Shown piece after piece: positions 34,488-47,100 of a stretch of 64,000 bases of DNA. This DNA is from Datisca glomerata (Eukaryota > Streptophyta > Magnoliopsida > Cucurbitales > Datiscaceae), in assembly GCA_003255025.1 (NCBI GenBank), contig QANY01008211.1:793743-857742 (forward strand), read 5' to 3'. Made by a program: the position numbers and the translations under genes. The notes beneath the pieces are model-generated. The model ran no database searches, had not been told where the DNA came from, and saw only the letters and a program-made list of their open reading frames with translations. Numbering within the stretch: position 1 is the first letter of the stretch; the number at the start of each line of letters is the position of its first letter.

Positions 34488-35810
34488 ATTGTAGACTCTG
34501 CAGCTACTAACCACATCTGTTGCTCCCTGCAGGGGTTCAGGGAAATCAGAAGGCTTGACGAGGGTGAGTTCAGCTTCCGCTGGTGGAATGAAGCATTTAG
34601 TAACTGCCGCATAAGTGGGAACTTTTAAATTATGTTTTTAGAAATATTTTATTATTTTGAGTAATGTTTATTATGTCCCGAGTTATGGGAAGAGTTTGAT
34701 TTCAATTGGTGCATTAAGTGAGCAATGATTTGATCTAAAATTCATAGATAAAGATATTGGTATTTTTAGAAATGAATGCTTAATTACTATTGCATGAATG
34801 ATTAATAAATCGTATCACGTAAAACCTGTAGTACCCATGATTTGTGACACTGAAGTGAATATCAATACACATAGGGATATTAAAAGGTTTAACTATGACT
34901 CAACCGATCTACCCTATTTGTGGCACTTACGTTTTAGACATATTAGTCTAGACAGGATTAAAAGACTTGTGAATGATGGTCCTTTACAATCTTCAAGTGT
35001 GGGTTCACTACCTACATGTGAATCATGTATAGAAGACAAAATGACCAAGAGACATTTTTCATCAAAAGGTGAAAGAGCCTCTCAATTCCTTGAATTCATA
35101 CATAGTGATGAATGTGGGCCAATGAATATCCAAGCAAGATGATGTTATGAATACTTTGTAACCTTCAATGAAGGGTACTCACGTTTTGGTCATGTTTATC
35201 TAATGTATCAAAACTCTGAAACCTTTGAAAATTTCAAAGAATATAAGGCCTTGGTTGAGAAGCAGTTAGAAAAATAAATCAAAACACTACGATCTGATCG
35301 TGGTGGAGAGTACTTGCTAGGAGAGTTCAAGGACTTTCTGAAGGAAGAATTTATTCTTTCTCAGCTTACAACACGTGGCACACCATAAAAAAATGGTATG
35401 TCAAAGAGAAGGATTCGAACTCTGATGGATATGGTTAGATCCATGATAACTTACTCATCCCTCCTAGATTCGTTCTAAGGATATGCCCTACTAACAACTG
35501 CATATATTATGAACCAAGTTCTGTCAAAGACGGTTTCTTGTACACCATATGAAAGATGGTATGAGCGAAAGTCGTCCGTTCACTATTTTAGAATATGAGG
35601 TTGCCCAACACATGTTCTAAGACCGAAGACAGGCAAGTTGGCCAGTTGTTCAGAATTGTGCATGTTTGTAGGATATCCTATAGGAACGAAGGGGTATATA
35701 ATCTTTTATAGTACAACTGACAAGAAAACATTCGTTAGCACGAATGCTCATTTTCTTGAAGAAGATTATATTAAAATTGTACAGCTGAAAAACACAGTTG
35801 TGCTAGAAAA
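34488..35810 (+). pseudogene. Copia C pol: protease and integrase, broken
   Basis: The aspartic protease start reads VDSAATNHIC at 34491-34520; the family has D-S-G-A-T, here Gly is Ala. Most of the protease is then missing or unrecognisable. The integrase zinc-binding region follows (LWHLRFRHISLDRIKRL, then CESCIEDK; 34798-35142), then the core with TFNEGYSRFG (the catalytic Asp of TFIDDYSR is lost), LRSDRGGEYL and the end VSCTPYERW. The C-terminal region has CMFVGYPIGTKGY. Stops at about 35140, 35275 and 35388 and several others interrupt it. Integrase would join element DNA to the genome; this copy cannot. Confidence 0.88.
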
Positions 35811-37570
35811 TTATTGAGTGGGAGAACACCGACTCCCCAATCAGAAATAATTTTTGATTCAATAATGGAAGAAACACGACAGGAGCCAGAGACTATGGAG
35901 CCTCGACGTAGTGAGAGAATTGTGAGACAACCTGAAAGGTACTTGTCCTATGAAAAGGCTTTGATAGCTGTCTCAGACAAGGGACTAGATGAAGCAATAT
36001 CTTACTCGGAGGCCATGGCTGGTCCTAAAGAAAACTTATAGCAGGAAACCATGAATGTTGAGATACATTCGATGTACTCAAATGGAGTCTGGAAACTTGT
36101 AGATCCTCCTGAAGGGATAAAACCCGTAGGTTGCAATTGGATCTATAAGAAGAAAATAGATTCAGATGGGAATGTAGAGACATTTAAAGCTATGCTAGTA
36201 GCCAAGGGCTACACCCAAAAGGAAGGAGTAGACTACAAGGATACCTTCTCACCGGTAGCCATGCTTAAATCCATTTAAATCCTTTTATCCATTCTTGCTG
36301 CCCTTGATTGTGGAATCTGGAAAATGGATGTCAAGACTGCCTTTCCGAATTACAATCTTGAAGAGCACATTTATATGGCTCAACAAGATGAGTTCATGGA
36401 GAAAGGCCAAGAGGGCAAAGTTTACGAACTGAAGAAGTCCATTTATGGACTTAAGCAAGTGTCATGGTCGTGAAATATTTGATTCGACGAAACTGTTAAA
36501 AACTATGGTTTTAAACAGTTAATGGATGAACCATGTGTGTATAGGTTGATGCATGAAAGGAAGGTGGTTTTTCTAGTCTTGTATGTGGATGATATTCTAC
36601 TCATTTGGAATGATGTAGGAAAATTTTCTGATGTTAAGTTTTGGCTTGCAAAGTGATTTGACATGAAGAATCTTGGAGAAGCTGCATTTGTCTTAGGTAT
36701 TCAGATCTTTCGAGATCGGAAGAAAAAATAATTAGCACTTTCTCAAGCATCTTATATTGATAAGGTGTTGGATAACTTCAGTATGAAAAATGCCAAGAAG
36801 TCATTTCTTCCTTTTAGATATAGAGTCAGCCTCTCCAAAGAGCAGTCTCCCAAGACACCTCAGAAAGAGGAAGACATGAGAAAGATACCCTATGCCTCAG
36901 CCGTAAGAAGCCTTATGTACATGATGCTTTACACTAGACTTGATATTTGCTATGCCGTGGGCGTAGTAAGTCATTTCCAATCTAATTCTGGAATCGAGCA
37001 TTGGAATACCATCAAACATATCTTTAAGTATCTTAGGAGAACAAAGAATTACATGCTTGTGTATTCAGGTAGTGACTTGAATATGACGGTGTATATAGAT
37101 TCTGAATTTCAAGCCTATAAGGACTCTAGGAGGTCCACTTCAGGATCGGTGTTCATCCTGAATGGTGGAGCAGTTGTATGGAAAAATATCAACTAATCTT
37201 GCATTGCTGATTCTACCATGGAAGCTAAATATTTGGCAGCTTGTGAAGCAGCAAAGGAGGTTGTATTTCTTAGAAGTTCTTCAAGACTCTGAAAGTTGTT
37301 CGAGACGCTGACAAGCCTATGACACTTTATTTTGATAACAATGAGGCTGTAGCAAATTCTAAGGAACCTAGAAGCCTTAAGAGATCCAAACATATAAAAC
37401 GTAAGTATCACCTGATTAGAGAGATTGTTCAGCGTGGAGACATTGTGGTTACGCATATTTCGACGGTCAACAACCTGACAGATCCATTCACGAAGACTTT
37501 AAGCAGTAAAGTTTTTTATGGTCATCTAGAGGGCTTGGGGATAAGATATTGTACACACCTACTTTAGTCC
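35811..37570 (+). pseudogene. Copia C pol: reverse transcriptase and RNase H, broken
   Basis: The copia linker has RRSERIVRQPERYLSY (35814-36041). RT follows with [53 protein letters not shown] and an intact YVDD box at 36582-36593. The thumb has ASAVRSLMY and TRLDICYAVGVVS. The RNase H region has RRSTSGSVFILNGGAVVWK, MEAKYLAACEAAKEV, DNNEAVANSKE and the C-terminal LTDPFTKTL. Stops occur after MLKSI (36276), near 36471, 36655 and 36728, after KNIN (37194), and there is a frameshift near 37270. The closest relative in this window is element A. Confidence 0.92.
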
Positions 37571-37581
37571 AAGTGGGAGAT
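37571..37581 (+). promoter_or_regulatory. Polypurine tract of copia C
   Basis: AAGTGGGAGAT directly before TGTTAGTATATG of the 3' LTR, identical to the tract of element A. Confidence 0.87.
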
Positions 37582-38430
37582 TGTTAGTATATGTCCATAA
37601 AGTAGCGTGTAATAACTATTTATTTGTATTTAGTTATTTCTCAGACATTTGTATAACTGAATTTTTTATGAATAAATTGAAAGTTTTATTTTAATTCAAA
37701 GCGTGTTCATGAATTACTCAATTCTTGAAACTATTGTCAACGAAAGAAGAGTGAAGATAGAAGTGTCTTCAGACGAAATCTTCTGAAATAGTTTAGAACG
37801 ATATTCACAGTAGTTTAGACTGGGCAATCGAATCCGATCACGACAGTTAGGTTGAACCATTGGATGTCTGTCTTGGGACATAAGAGTGGAGACTCAAATG
37901 GTTAACCTAGACATGTTATGAACATGTTGAATAGACCGGTAACAAATTAGTTTAGAGCCCAAAACCGTTTACCTAGCTCTAAATCTAATTGTTACACCGT
38001 TCAATTGGCGGGCAATACCTCGGCTATTGGGATTGTAATTTAATTAAGTAGGAGTTGCATGATTTACAAATATGGAAATTCGTGGTTGGATTGTGAAAGT
38101 AACAATATCACCTTATGCTTTATTGATGAGTGTGCGAATAAATTAACTTGGCCAAGTATTCGATGAAATGAGTCATTGAATAAGACTTGCGAGTTATACG
38201 AGACAATTCACTATAATGTCTTTCTTATTCACAGTCAATAAATGAGTTAAAAAATTATAATAAGAGGTGTAAAATGGTAATTTTATATTCCACTATTGGT
38301 ACTGATATTCACGATGGGTATTGTGTTAAAATATTCTATGGACCATGAAAATAAATAGAGTTTATTTACACCAATAGAAAATGTAGCGCGCATGAATCGA
38401 GAGTTGATTCGGCATCAAACCTATAGTGTC
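37582..38430 (+). repeat. 3' LTR of copia C, truncated by satellite
   Basis: It matches the 5' LTR from its first base to GAGTTGATTCGGCAT at 38400-38414 and is then replaced by satellite near 38430. About half of the ~1.72-kb LTR is missing. The organelle DNA seen in the 5' LTR is absent here, showing it arrived after retrotransposition. Confidence 0.9.
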
Positions 38431-39427
38431 TGTCTGTTATAGTAATTCTAAAGCTTCACAGTCCGTGTTTTTTGGACTCAAAACTGGGCTGCGATGGGTA
38501 AACCCTGCCACACATGTAGGTCTCTAAATAAGCTTCGATTTGATATCTTACAGGCCATGTGGTTCACCCATGTCAAAAGTTATGCCCTACAGAAGCTGAC
38601 GTTCACGTGCCACGATCCGTCTGTTACAGTAATTCTAAAGCTACACAGTCCTTATTTTGTGGAATCAAAACTGGGCTGGAATGGGTAAACATGGTAGCAC
38701 CGGTAGGTCTCTAAATAAGCTTCGATTTGATATCTTACATGCCATGTGGTTCCACCCAAATTAAAAGTTATGCCCTACGGAAGTTAACATGCACGTGCTA
38801 CAATCTGTCTGTTACAGTAATTCTAAAGCTGCACAGTTTATATTTTTTGGACTCAAAACTGGGCTGCAATGAATAAACCCTTTCGCACATGTAGGCCTCT
38901 GAATAAACATCGATTTGATATCTTATAAGCCATGTGGTTCCACCCATGTCAAAAGTTATGCCCTACGGAAGTTTACATGCACGTGCCACGATCCGTCTAT
39001 TACAGTACTTCGAAGCTACATAGTCCATGTTTTTCAGACATAAAACTAGGCTGTGATGGGTAAACCCTACCCTACCTATAGGTCTCTGAATAAGCTTCGA
39101 TTTGATATCTCATAGGCCACGTGGTTCCGCCCATGTCAAAAGTTACGCCCTACGGAAGTTGACATGCACGTGCCACGATTTTTCTGTTACAGTAATTCTA
39201 AAACTGCACAGTTCATGTTTTTTGGACTCAAATCTGGGCAGTGACCGGTAAACCCTCTCGCACATGTAGGTCTCTAAATAAGCTGCAATTCCAAAGCTGC
39301 ACAGTCTGTGTTTTTTGGACATGAAATTGGGTTGCAAAGGGTAAACACTGTTGCACCTATAGATCTCTGAATAAGTTTCGATTTGATATCTTACGAGGCA
39401 CGTGGTTTCACCTATGTCAAAAGTTAT
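38431..39427 (+). repeat. ~187-bp satellite, left-edge block (forward, diverged subfamily)
   Basis: About five monomers of the array that fills the rest of the window. Successive monomers are 187 bases apart (for example CACAGTCC near 38456 and ACAGTCC near 38643). This block has AAGCTTCGATTTGAT and GGACTCAAAACTGGGCTG where the main array has AAGCTTCAATTTGAT and AGACGCAAACCTAGG. A shortened monomer is fused at about 39282. Confidence 0.93.
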
Positions 39428-41128
39428 AACAGACAGATTGGGGCACGCGCATGACAACTTCCGTAGGGTATAACTTTTGACACGGGTGAAACCACGTGCC
39501 CTGTAAGATATCAAATATAAGCGTATTCAGATACCTACAGGTGCGATGGAGTTTACTCATGGCATCCTAGTTTCGACTCCAAAAAATACGGACTGTACAA
39601 CATTTAAATTTCTATCACAGACGGATCGTGGCACACGCATGTCATATTCCGTAGGGCTAAAATTTTGACATAGGTGGAACCATGTTCCCCGTAAGATATC
39701 AAATTGAAGCTTATTCGGACAACTACAGGTGTGATAGGGTTTACCTTTTGCAGCCCAATTTCTTGTCCAAAAAACACAAACTGTGGAGCTTTAGAATTAC
39801 TGTAACAGACAAATCGTGGCACGCGCATGTCATCTTCTGTAGGGGATGACTTTTAAAATGGGTGGAACCAAGTGGCCCGTAAGATATTCATAAACCTACA
39901 GGGACCCTTGCACCCTAGTTTTTTTTCCAAAAAACACGGACTGTGGAGCATTCAAATTTCAGTCACAGACGGATCGTGGCACAGACGCATGTCAACTTCC
40001 GTAGGCCATAACTTTTAACATAGGTGGAACCACATGCCCCGTAAGATATCAAATCGAAGCTTATTCGGAGACCTACTGGTGCGACAGGGTTTACCCTCTG
40101 CAGCTCAATTACATGACTAAAAAACACAGATTGTGCAGCCTTAGAATTACTGTAATAGACAGATCGTGGCACGCACATGTCAACTTCCATATGGCATAAC
40201 TTTTGACATGAATGAATCCAAGTGGCCCGTAAGATATAAAAAAAATCTTATTCAGAGAACTAAATGAGTGACATGGTTTACCCGTGGCATCCTAGTTTTC
40301 TGTCCAAAAACATGGACTGTGCGACATTCAAATTTCGGTCATATACGTCGTGCCACGCGCTTGTCAACTTCCGTAGGCCATAACTATTCACATAGGTGGA
40401 ACCACATGCCCTGCAAGATATCAAATCGAAGCTTATTCGTAGACAGAATAATGCGATAGGGTTTACCCTTTGTGGCCCAATTTCCTGTCCAAAAAACACA
40501 GACTGTGCAGCTTTGGAATTGCTATAACAGACAGATCATGGCACGCGCAGGACAATTTCTGTAGGGTATAACTTTTGACATTGGTGGAACCACGTGCCCT
40601 GTAAGATATCAAATCTAAGCTTATTTAGATACCTACAGGTGCAATGGGGTTTACCCGTGGCATCTTAGTTTTGACTCCAAAAAACACGGACTGTACAACA
40701 TTTAAATTTTTGTCACGGACGGATCGTGGCACGCGCATGTCAAATTTTGACATAGGTGGAGCCACGTGCCCCGTAAGATATCAAATTAAAGCTTATTCAG
40801 GGACCTACTAGTGTGACAGGGTTTACCCTTTGTAGCCCAATTTCATTTCCAAAAAACATAAACTTTGCAGCTTTAGAATTGTTGTAACAGATAGATCGTG
40901 GCACGCACATGTCATCTTCCATAGGGGATAACATTTCACATGGGTGGAACCAAGTAGCCCGTAAGATATCAAAAAAATCTTATTCAGACACCTACATGTG
41001 CGACAGGGTTTACCCATGGAATCCTAGTCTTGAGTGCAAAAAACACGGACTGTGTAGCATTAGAATTTTTGTAACAGATAGATTGTGGTACGCGCATGTC
41101 AACTTCCATATAGCGTAACTTTTGACAT
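39428..41128 (-). repeat. ~187-bp satellite, inverted block
   Basis: About nine monomers in reverse orientation: the plus strand reads GATCGTGGCACGCGCATGTC, then ATATCAAATCGAAGCTTATT and CCGTGGCATCCTAGTTTT. They belong to the left-edge subfamily. The left junction lies inside CAAAAGTTAT at about 39427 and the right junction inside TTTTGACAT at about 41128, where forward monomers resume with TGAATAAGCTTCAATTTGAT. Confidence 0.92.
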
Positions 41129-44100
41129 TTTGAATAAGCTTCAATTTGATAACTTACAAGGCCCGTGGTTCCACCCGTGTCAAAAGTTATGCCCTACGGA
41201 AGTGGACATGGGCGTGCTATGATCCGCCTGTTACACCAATTCTAAAGATGCACAGTCCGTGTTTTTTAGATGTAAACCTAGGATCCGACTGGTAAAGCCT
41301 ATAGCACTTGTAGGTCTCTGAATAAGCTTCAATTTGATATCTTACAGGTCTCGTGGTTCCACCAATGTCAAAAGTTATTGCCTACGGAAGTGGACATGCG
41401 CGTGCTACGATCCGTCTATTACAACAATTCTAACTCTGCACAGTCTGTGTTTTCGAGATGCAACCTAGGATCTGACAGGTAAAGCCTATCGCACCTGTAG
41501 GTATGTGAATAAATTTCAATTTGATAACTTACAGGTCCCGTGGTTCCACCCGTGTCAAAAGTTATGTCCTACGGAAGTGGACATGCCCGTGCTACGATCC
41601 GTCTGTTACAACAATTTTAACCCTGCACAGTCCGTGTTTTTTAGACACAAACCTAGGCTCTAACGGGTAAACCCTGTCTCACCTGTAGGTCTCTGAATAA
41701 GCTTCAATTTGATATCATACAGGGCCTGTGGTTCCACCCGTGACAAAAGTTATGCCATACGGAAGTAGACATGCGCGTGCTGCGATCCGTCTGTTACACC
41801 AATTCTAAACCTGCAAAGACTATGTTTTTTGGACACAAAACTAGGCTCCGACGGGTAAACCCTGTCGCACCTGTAGGTATCTGAATAAGCTTCAATTTGA
41901 TATCTTACAGGTCCCGTGGTTCCACGCGTGTAAAAAAAGGTATGCCCTATGAAAGTGGATATGCGCGTGCTATGATCCGTCTGTTACCGCAATTCTAACC
42001 CTACACACTCCGTGTTTTTTAGACAGAAACCTAGGCTCTGATGGGTAAACCCTGTCTCAACTGTAGGTCTCTGAATAAGCTTCAATTTGATATCTACAGG
42101 TCAAAGTTATGCCCTACGGAAGTGGACATGCATGTGCTGCGATCCATCTGTTACACCAATTCTAAAGCTGCACAGTTCATGTTTTCTAGACGGAAACGTA
42201 GGATCCTATGGGTAAAGCCTATTGTACCTGTAGGTTTATGAATAAGCTTCAATTTGATATCTTACAGGTCCCGTGGTTCCACCCATGTCCAAAGTTATGC
42301 CCTACAGAAGTGGATAGGAGCTTGCTGCGATCCGTCTGTTACACCAATTCTAAAGCTGCACAGTTCGTGTTTTTTAGATGCACACCTAGGCTCGGACGGG
42401 TAAACCCTGTCTCACCTGTAGGTATCTAAATAAGCTTCAATTTGATAACTTACAAGGCCCGTGGTTCCACCTGTGTCAAACAATATGCCCCACGGAAGTG
42501 GACATGCACGTGCTGCGATCCGTCTGTTACACCAATTCTAAAGCTGCACAGTCAGTGTTTTTTAGATGCAAACCTAATATCCGACTGGTAAAGCCTATAT
42601 CACCTGTAGGTCTCTGAATAAGTTTCAATTTGATATCTTACAGGTCCCGTGGTTCCACCTGTGTCAAAAAAAGTTATGCCCTTCGGAAGTGGACATGCGC
42701 GTGCTACGATATGTCTGCTACAGCAATTCTACCCCTGCACAGTCTGGGTTTTCTAGACGCAAACCTAAAAATCGATGGGTCAAGCCTATCGCACCTGTAG
42801 GTCTGTGAATAAGCTTCTATTTGATATCTTACAGGTCCCGTGGTTCCACCCGTGTCAAAAGTTATGCTCTACAGAATTGGATATGAGCTTGCTGCCATCC
42901 ATCTGTTACACCAATTCTAAAGCTCCACAGTCCGTGTTTTTTAGATGCAAACCTAGGATCCGATGGGTAAAGCCTATTGCACCTGTAGGTCTCTAAATAA
43001 CCTTCACTTTGATAACTTACATGGACCGTAGTTCCGCCCGTGTCAAAAGTTATGCCCTACGGAAGTGGACATCCGCGTGCTGCCATCCATCTGTTACAGC
43101 AATTCTAACCCCGCACAGTCCATGATTTTTAGATGCAAACCTAGGCTCTGATGGGTAAACCCTATCTCACTTGTAGGCCTCTAAATAACCTTCAATTGAT
43201 ATCCTACAGGGCCCGTGGTTCCAACCGTGTCAAAAGTTATCCAATACGGAAGTGGACATGCACGTGCTGCGATACGTCTGTTACACCAATTCTAAACCTG
43301 ACAAAGACCGTGTTTTTTGGACACAAAACTAGGCACTGAAGGTTAAACCCTGTCGCACCTATAAGTATCTGAATAAGCTAAAATTTGATATCCTACAGGT
43401 CCCGTGGTTCCACGCGTGTAAAAAGTTATGCCCTACGGAAGTGGACATGCGCGTGCTACAATCCGTCTGTTACAGCAATTCTAAACCTGCACAGACCATG
43501 TTTTTTGGACAAAACAATGCTCCGACGGGTAAACCCCGTCGCACCTGTAGGTATTGAATAAGCTTCAATTTGACATCTTACAGGGCCCGTGGTTCCACTC
43601 GTGTCAAAAAGTTATGCCCAACGGAAGTGGACATGCGCGTGCTGTGATCCGTCTATTACACCAATTCTAATGCTGCACAGTCCGTCTTTTCTAGACGTAA
43701 ACCTAGGATCTAACGGGTAAAGCCTATCGCACCTGTAGGTTTGTGAATAAGCTTCAATTTGATAGCTTACAGGGCCCGTGGTTCCACCCGTGTCAAAAGT
43801 TATGCCTACGGAAGTGGACATGCGCGTGCAGTGATCCGTCTGTTACACCTATTCTAAAGCTTCACAGTTTGTGTTTTCTAGATGTAAACCTATGATCCGA
43901 CTGGTAAATCCTATCGCACCTGTAGGTCTATGAATAAGCTTCAATTTGATATCTTACAAGTCTCGTGATTCCACCCGTGTCAAAAGTTATACCCTACGGA
44001 AGTGGACATGCGCGTGCTGCGATCCATCTTTTACAGTAATTCTAAACCTGCACAACCCGTGTTTTCCAGATGTAAACCTAGGATCCGACGGGTAAAACCT

Positions 44101-47100
44101 ATCGCACCTGTAGGTCTGTGAATAAGCTTCAATTTGATATCTTACAGGGCCCGTGGTTTCACCCATGTCAAAAGTTATGCCCTACGGAATTGGAAAAGAG
44201 CTTGCTGCGATCCATCAATTACACCAATTCTAAAGCTGCACATTCCGTGTTTTTTAGATGCAAACCTAGGATCCGACGGGTAAAGCCTATCGCACCTGTA
44301 AGTCTCTGAATAAGCTTCATTTTGATAACTTACAGGGCCCGTAGTTCCACCCGTGTCAAAACTTATGCCCTACGGAAGTAGACATCCGCGTGCTGCGATT
44401 CATCCGTTACAGCAATTCTAACCCCGTACAGTCCATGATTTTTACATGCAAACCTAGGCTCTAACGTTTAAACCCTGTCTCACCTGTAGGTCTCTGAATA
44501 AGCTTCAATTTGATATCTTAAATGGCCCGGTGGTTCCAACTGTGTCAAAAGTTATGCAATACGGAAGTTGACATGCGCGTGCTGCGATACGTCTGTTACA
44601 GCAATTCTAAACCTGCACAGACTGTGTTTTTTGGACACAAAACTAGGCTCTGACGGGTAAACCTTGTCGCACCTGTAGGAATCTGAATACGTTTCATTTG
44701 GATATCTTACAGGTCCCGTGGTTCCACGCGTGTAAAAGTTATACCATACGGAAGTTGATATGCGCGTGCTACGATCCATCTATTACAGCAATTCTACCCG
44801 TGCACACTCCATGTTTTTTACACGCAAACCTAGGCTCCAATGAGTAAACCCTGTCGCACCAGTAGGTATCTGAATAAGCTTCAATTTGATATCTTACAGG
44901 TCCCGTGGTTCCACGCGTGTCAAAGGTTATGCCATACGGAAGTGGACATGCGCGTGTTGCGATCCGTCTGTTCCATAAATTCTAAAGCTGCACAGTCCAT
45001 ATTTTTTTAGATGCAAACCTAGGATCTGTCGGGTAAAGCTTGTCTCACTTGTAGGTCTTTGAATAAGCTTCAATTGGATATCTTACAGGGCCTGTGGTTC
45101 CACCTGTGTCAAAAGTTATGCCCTACGGTAGTGAACATGCGCGTGCTGCGATCCGCCTGTTACACCAATTCTAAAGCTGCACAGTACGTGATTTCTAGAC
45201 GCAAACGTAGGTCTGACGGGTAATGCCTATCGCACATGTAGGTCTATGAATAAGCTTCAATTTGATATCTTAGAGGTCTCGTGGTTCCACCCATGTCAAA
45301 AGTTATGCCCTACGGAAGTGGACAGGAGCTTGCTGCGATCCGTTTGTTACACCAAATCTAAAGCTGCACAGTCCATTCTTTTTAGATGCAAACCTAGGAT
45401 CTGACTGGTAAAGCCTATCGCACCTGTAGGTCTCTGAATAAGATTCATTTTGATAACTTACGGGGCCCGTAGTTCCACCCGTGTCAAAAGTTATACCCTA
45501 CGGAAGTGGACATGCGCGTGCTGCGATCCGTCCGTTACAACAATTCTAACCATGCATAGTCCATCATTTTTCGATGCAATCCTAATCTCTTACGGGTAAA
45601 CCCCGTTTCACCTGTAGGTCTCTGAATCTGCTTTATTTGATATCTTATAGGGCCCGTGGTTCCAACTGTGTCAAAAGTTATGCAATACGGAAGTGGACAT
45701 GCGCGTGCTGTGATACGTCTGTTACACCAATTGTAAACCAGCACACACCGTGTTTTTTGGACACAAAATTAGTCTCTGATGGATAAACCCTGTTGCACCT
45801 ATAGGTATCTGAATAAGCTTCAATTTGATATGTTATAGGTCCCGTGGTTCCACGCGTGTAAAAATTTATGCCCTACGAAAGTGGACATGCGCGTGCTACA
45901 ATCCGTCTGTTACAGTAATTCTAACCCTGCACAGTCCGTGTTTTTTAGACGCAAACCTAGGCTCTGATGGGAAACCTTGTCTCACCTGTAGGGCTCCAAA
46001 TAAGCTTCAATTTGATATCTTACAGGGCCCGTGTTTCCTCCCGTGTCAAAAGTTATGTCCAAAGGAAGTGGACATGCGCGTGCTGTGATCCGTCTATTAC
46101 ACCAATTCTAATGCTGCACAGTCCATGTTTTCTAGATGTAAACCTAAAATCTGACGGGTAAAGCCTATCGCTCCTGTAGGTCTGTGAATAAGATTCAATT
46201 TGATATCTTACAAGTCTTGTGGTTCCACCTATGTCAAAAGTTATGTCCTACGGAAGTGGACATGCGCTTGCTGCGATCCTTCTGTTACACCAATTCTAAA
46301 GCTGCACAGTCCATGTTTTTTAGATGCAAACCTAGGATCTGAATGGTAAATCCTTATGCACCTGTAGGTCTCTGAATAAGCTTCAATTTGATATCTTATA
46401 GGTCTCGTGGTTCCACCCGTGTCAAAAGTTATGCACTACGGAAGTGGACATGCGCGTACTGCGATCCGTCTGTTACACCAATTCTAAAGCTGCACAGTCT
46501 GTCTTTTTTAGATGCAAACCTAGGATCTGACAGGTAAAGACTATCACACCTATAGGTCTCTGAATAAGCTTCAATTTGATAATTTACAGGGCCCGTTGTT
46601 CCACCCGTGTCAAAAGTTATGCCCTACGGAAGTGGAAATGTGCGTGCTACGATATGTCCGTTACAGCAATTCTAACCCCGCACAGTCCTTGATTTTTAGA
46701 TGCAAACCTAGTTTCTGACGTGTAAACCTCATCTCATATGTAGGTCTCTGAATAAGCTTCAATTTGATAACTTTCAGGTCCCGTGGTTCCACCCGTGTCA
46801 AAAAGTATGCCCTACGGAAGTTGACATGCGCGTGCTGTGATCCGTCTGTTACACCAATTCTAAAGCTTCACAGTCTGTATTTTTTAGACACAAAACTAGG
46901 CTCCGACGGGTAAAACCCATTGCACCTGTAGGTATTTGAATAAACTTCAATTTGATATCTCACTGGGCCCGTGATTCCACCCGTGTCAAAAGTTATGCCC
47001 AACGGAAGTGGACATGCGCGTGCTGTGATCCATCTATTAAACCAATTCTAATGCTGCACAGTCCATGTTTTTTAGACGTAAACCTAGGATCCAACTGGTA

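Larger units (their letters stand above)
28960..38430 (+). mobile_element. Ty1-copia LTR retrotransposon C
   Basis: A plus-strand element with 5' LTR (28960-31946, including an organelle insert), primer site, leader, gag, protease, integrase, reverse transcriptase, RNase H, polypurine tract and a 3' LTR cut at about 38430 by satellite. The order of integrase before reverse transcriptase defines Ty1-copia. All coding parts carry stops or frameshifts, and the two LTRs are visibly diverged, so the element is old. It inserted into LTR D of its own family, in the opposite orientation. Confidence 0.93.
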
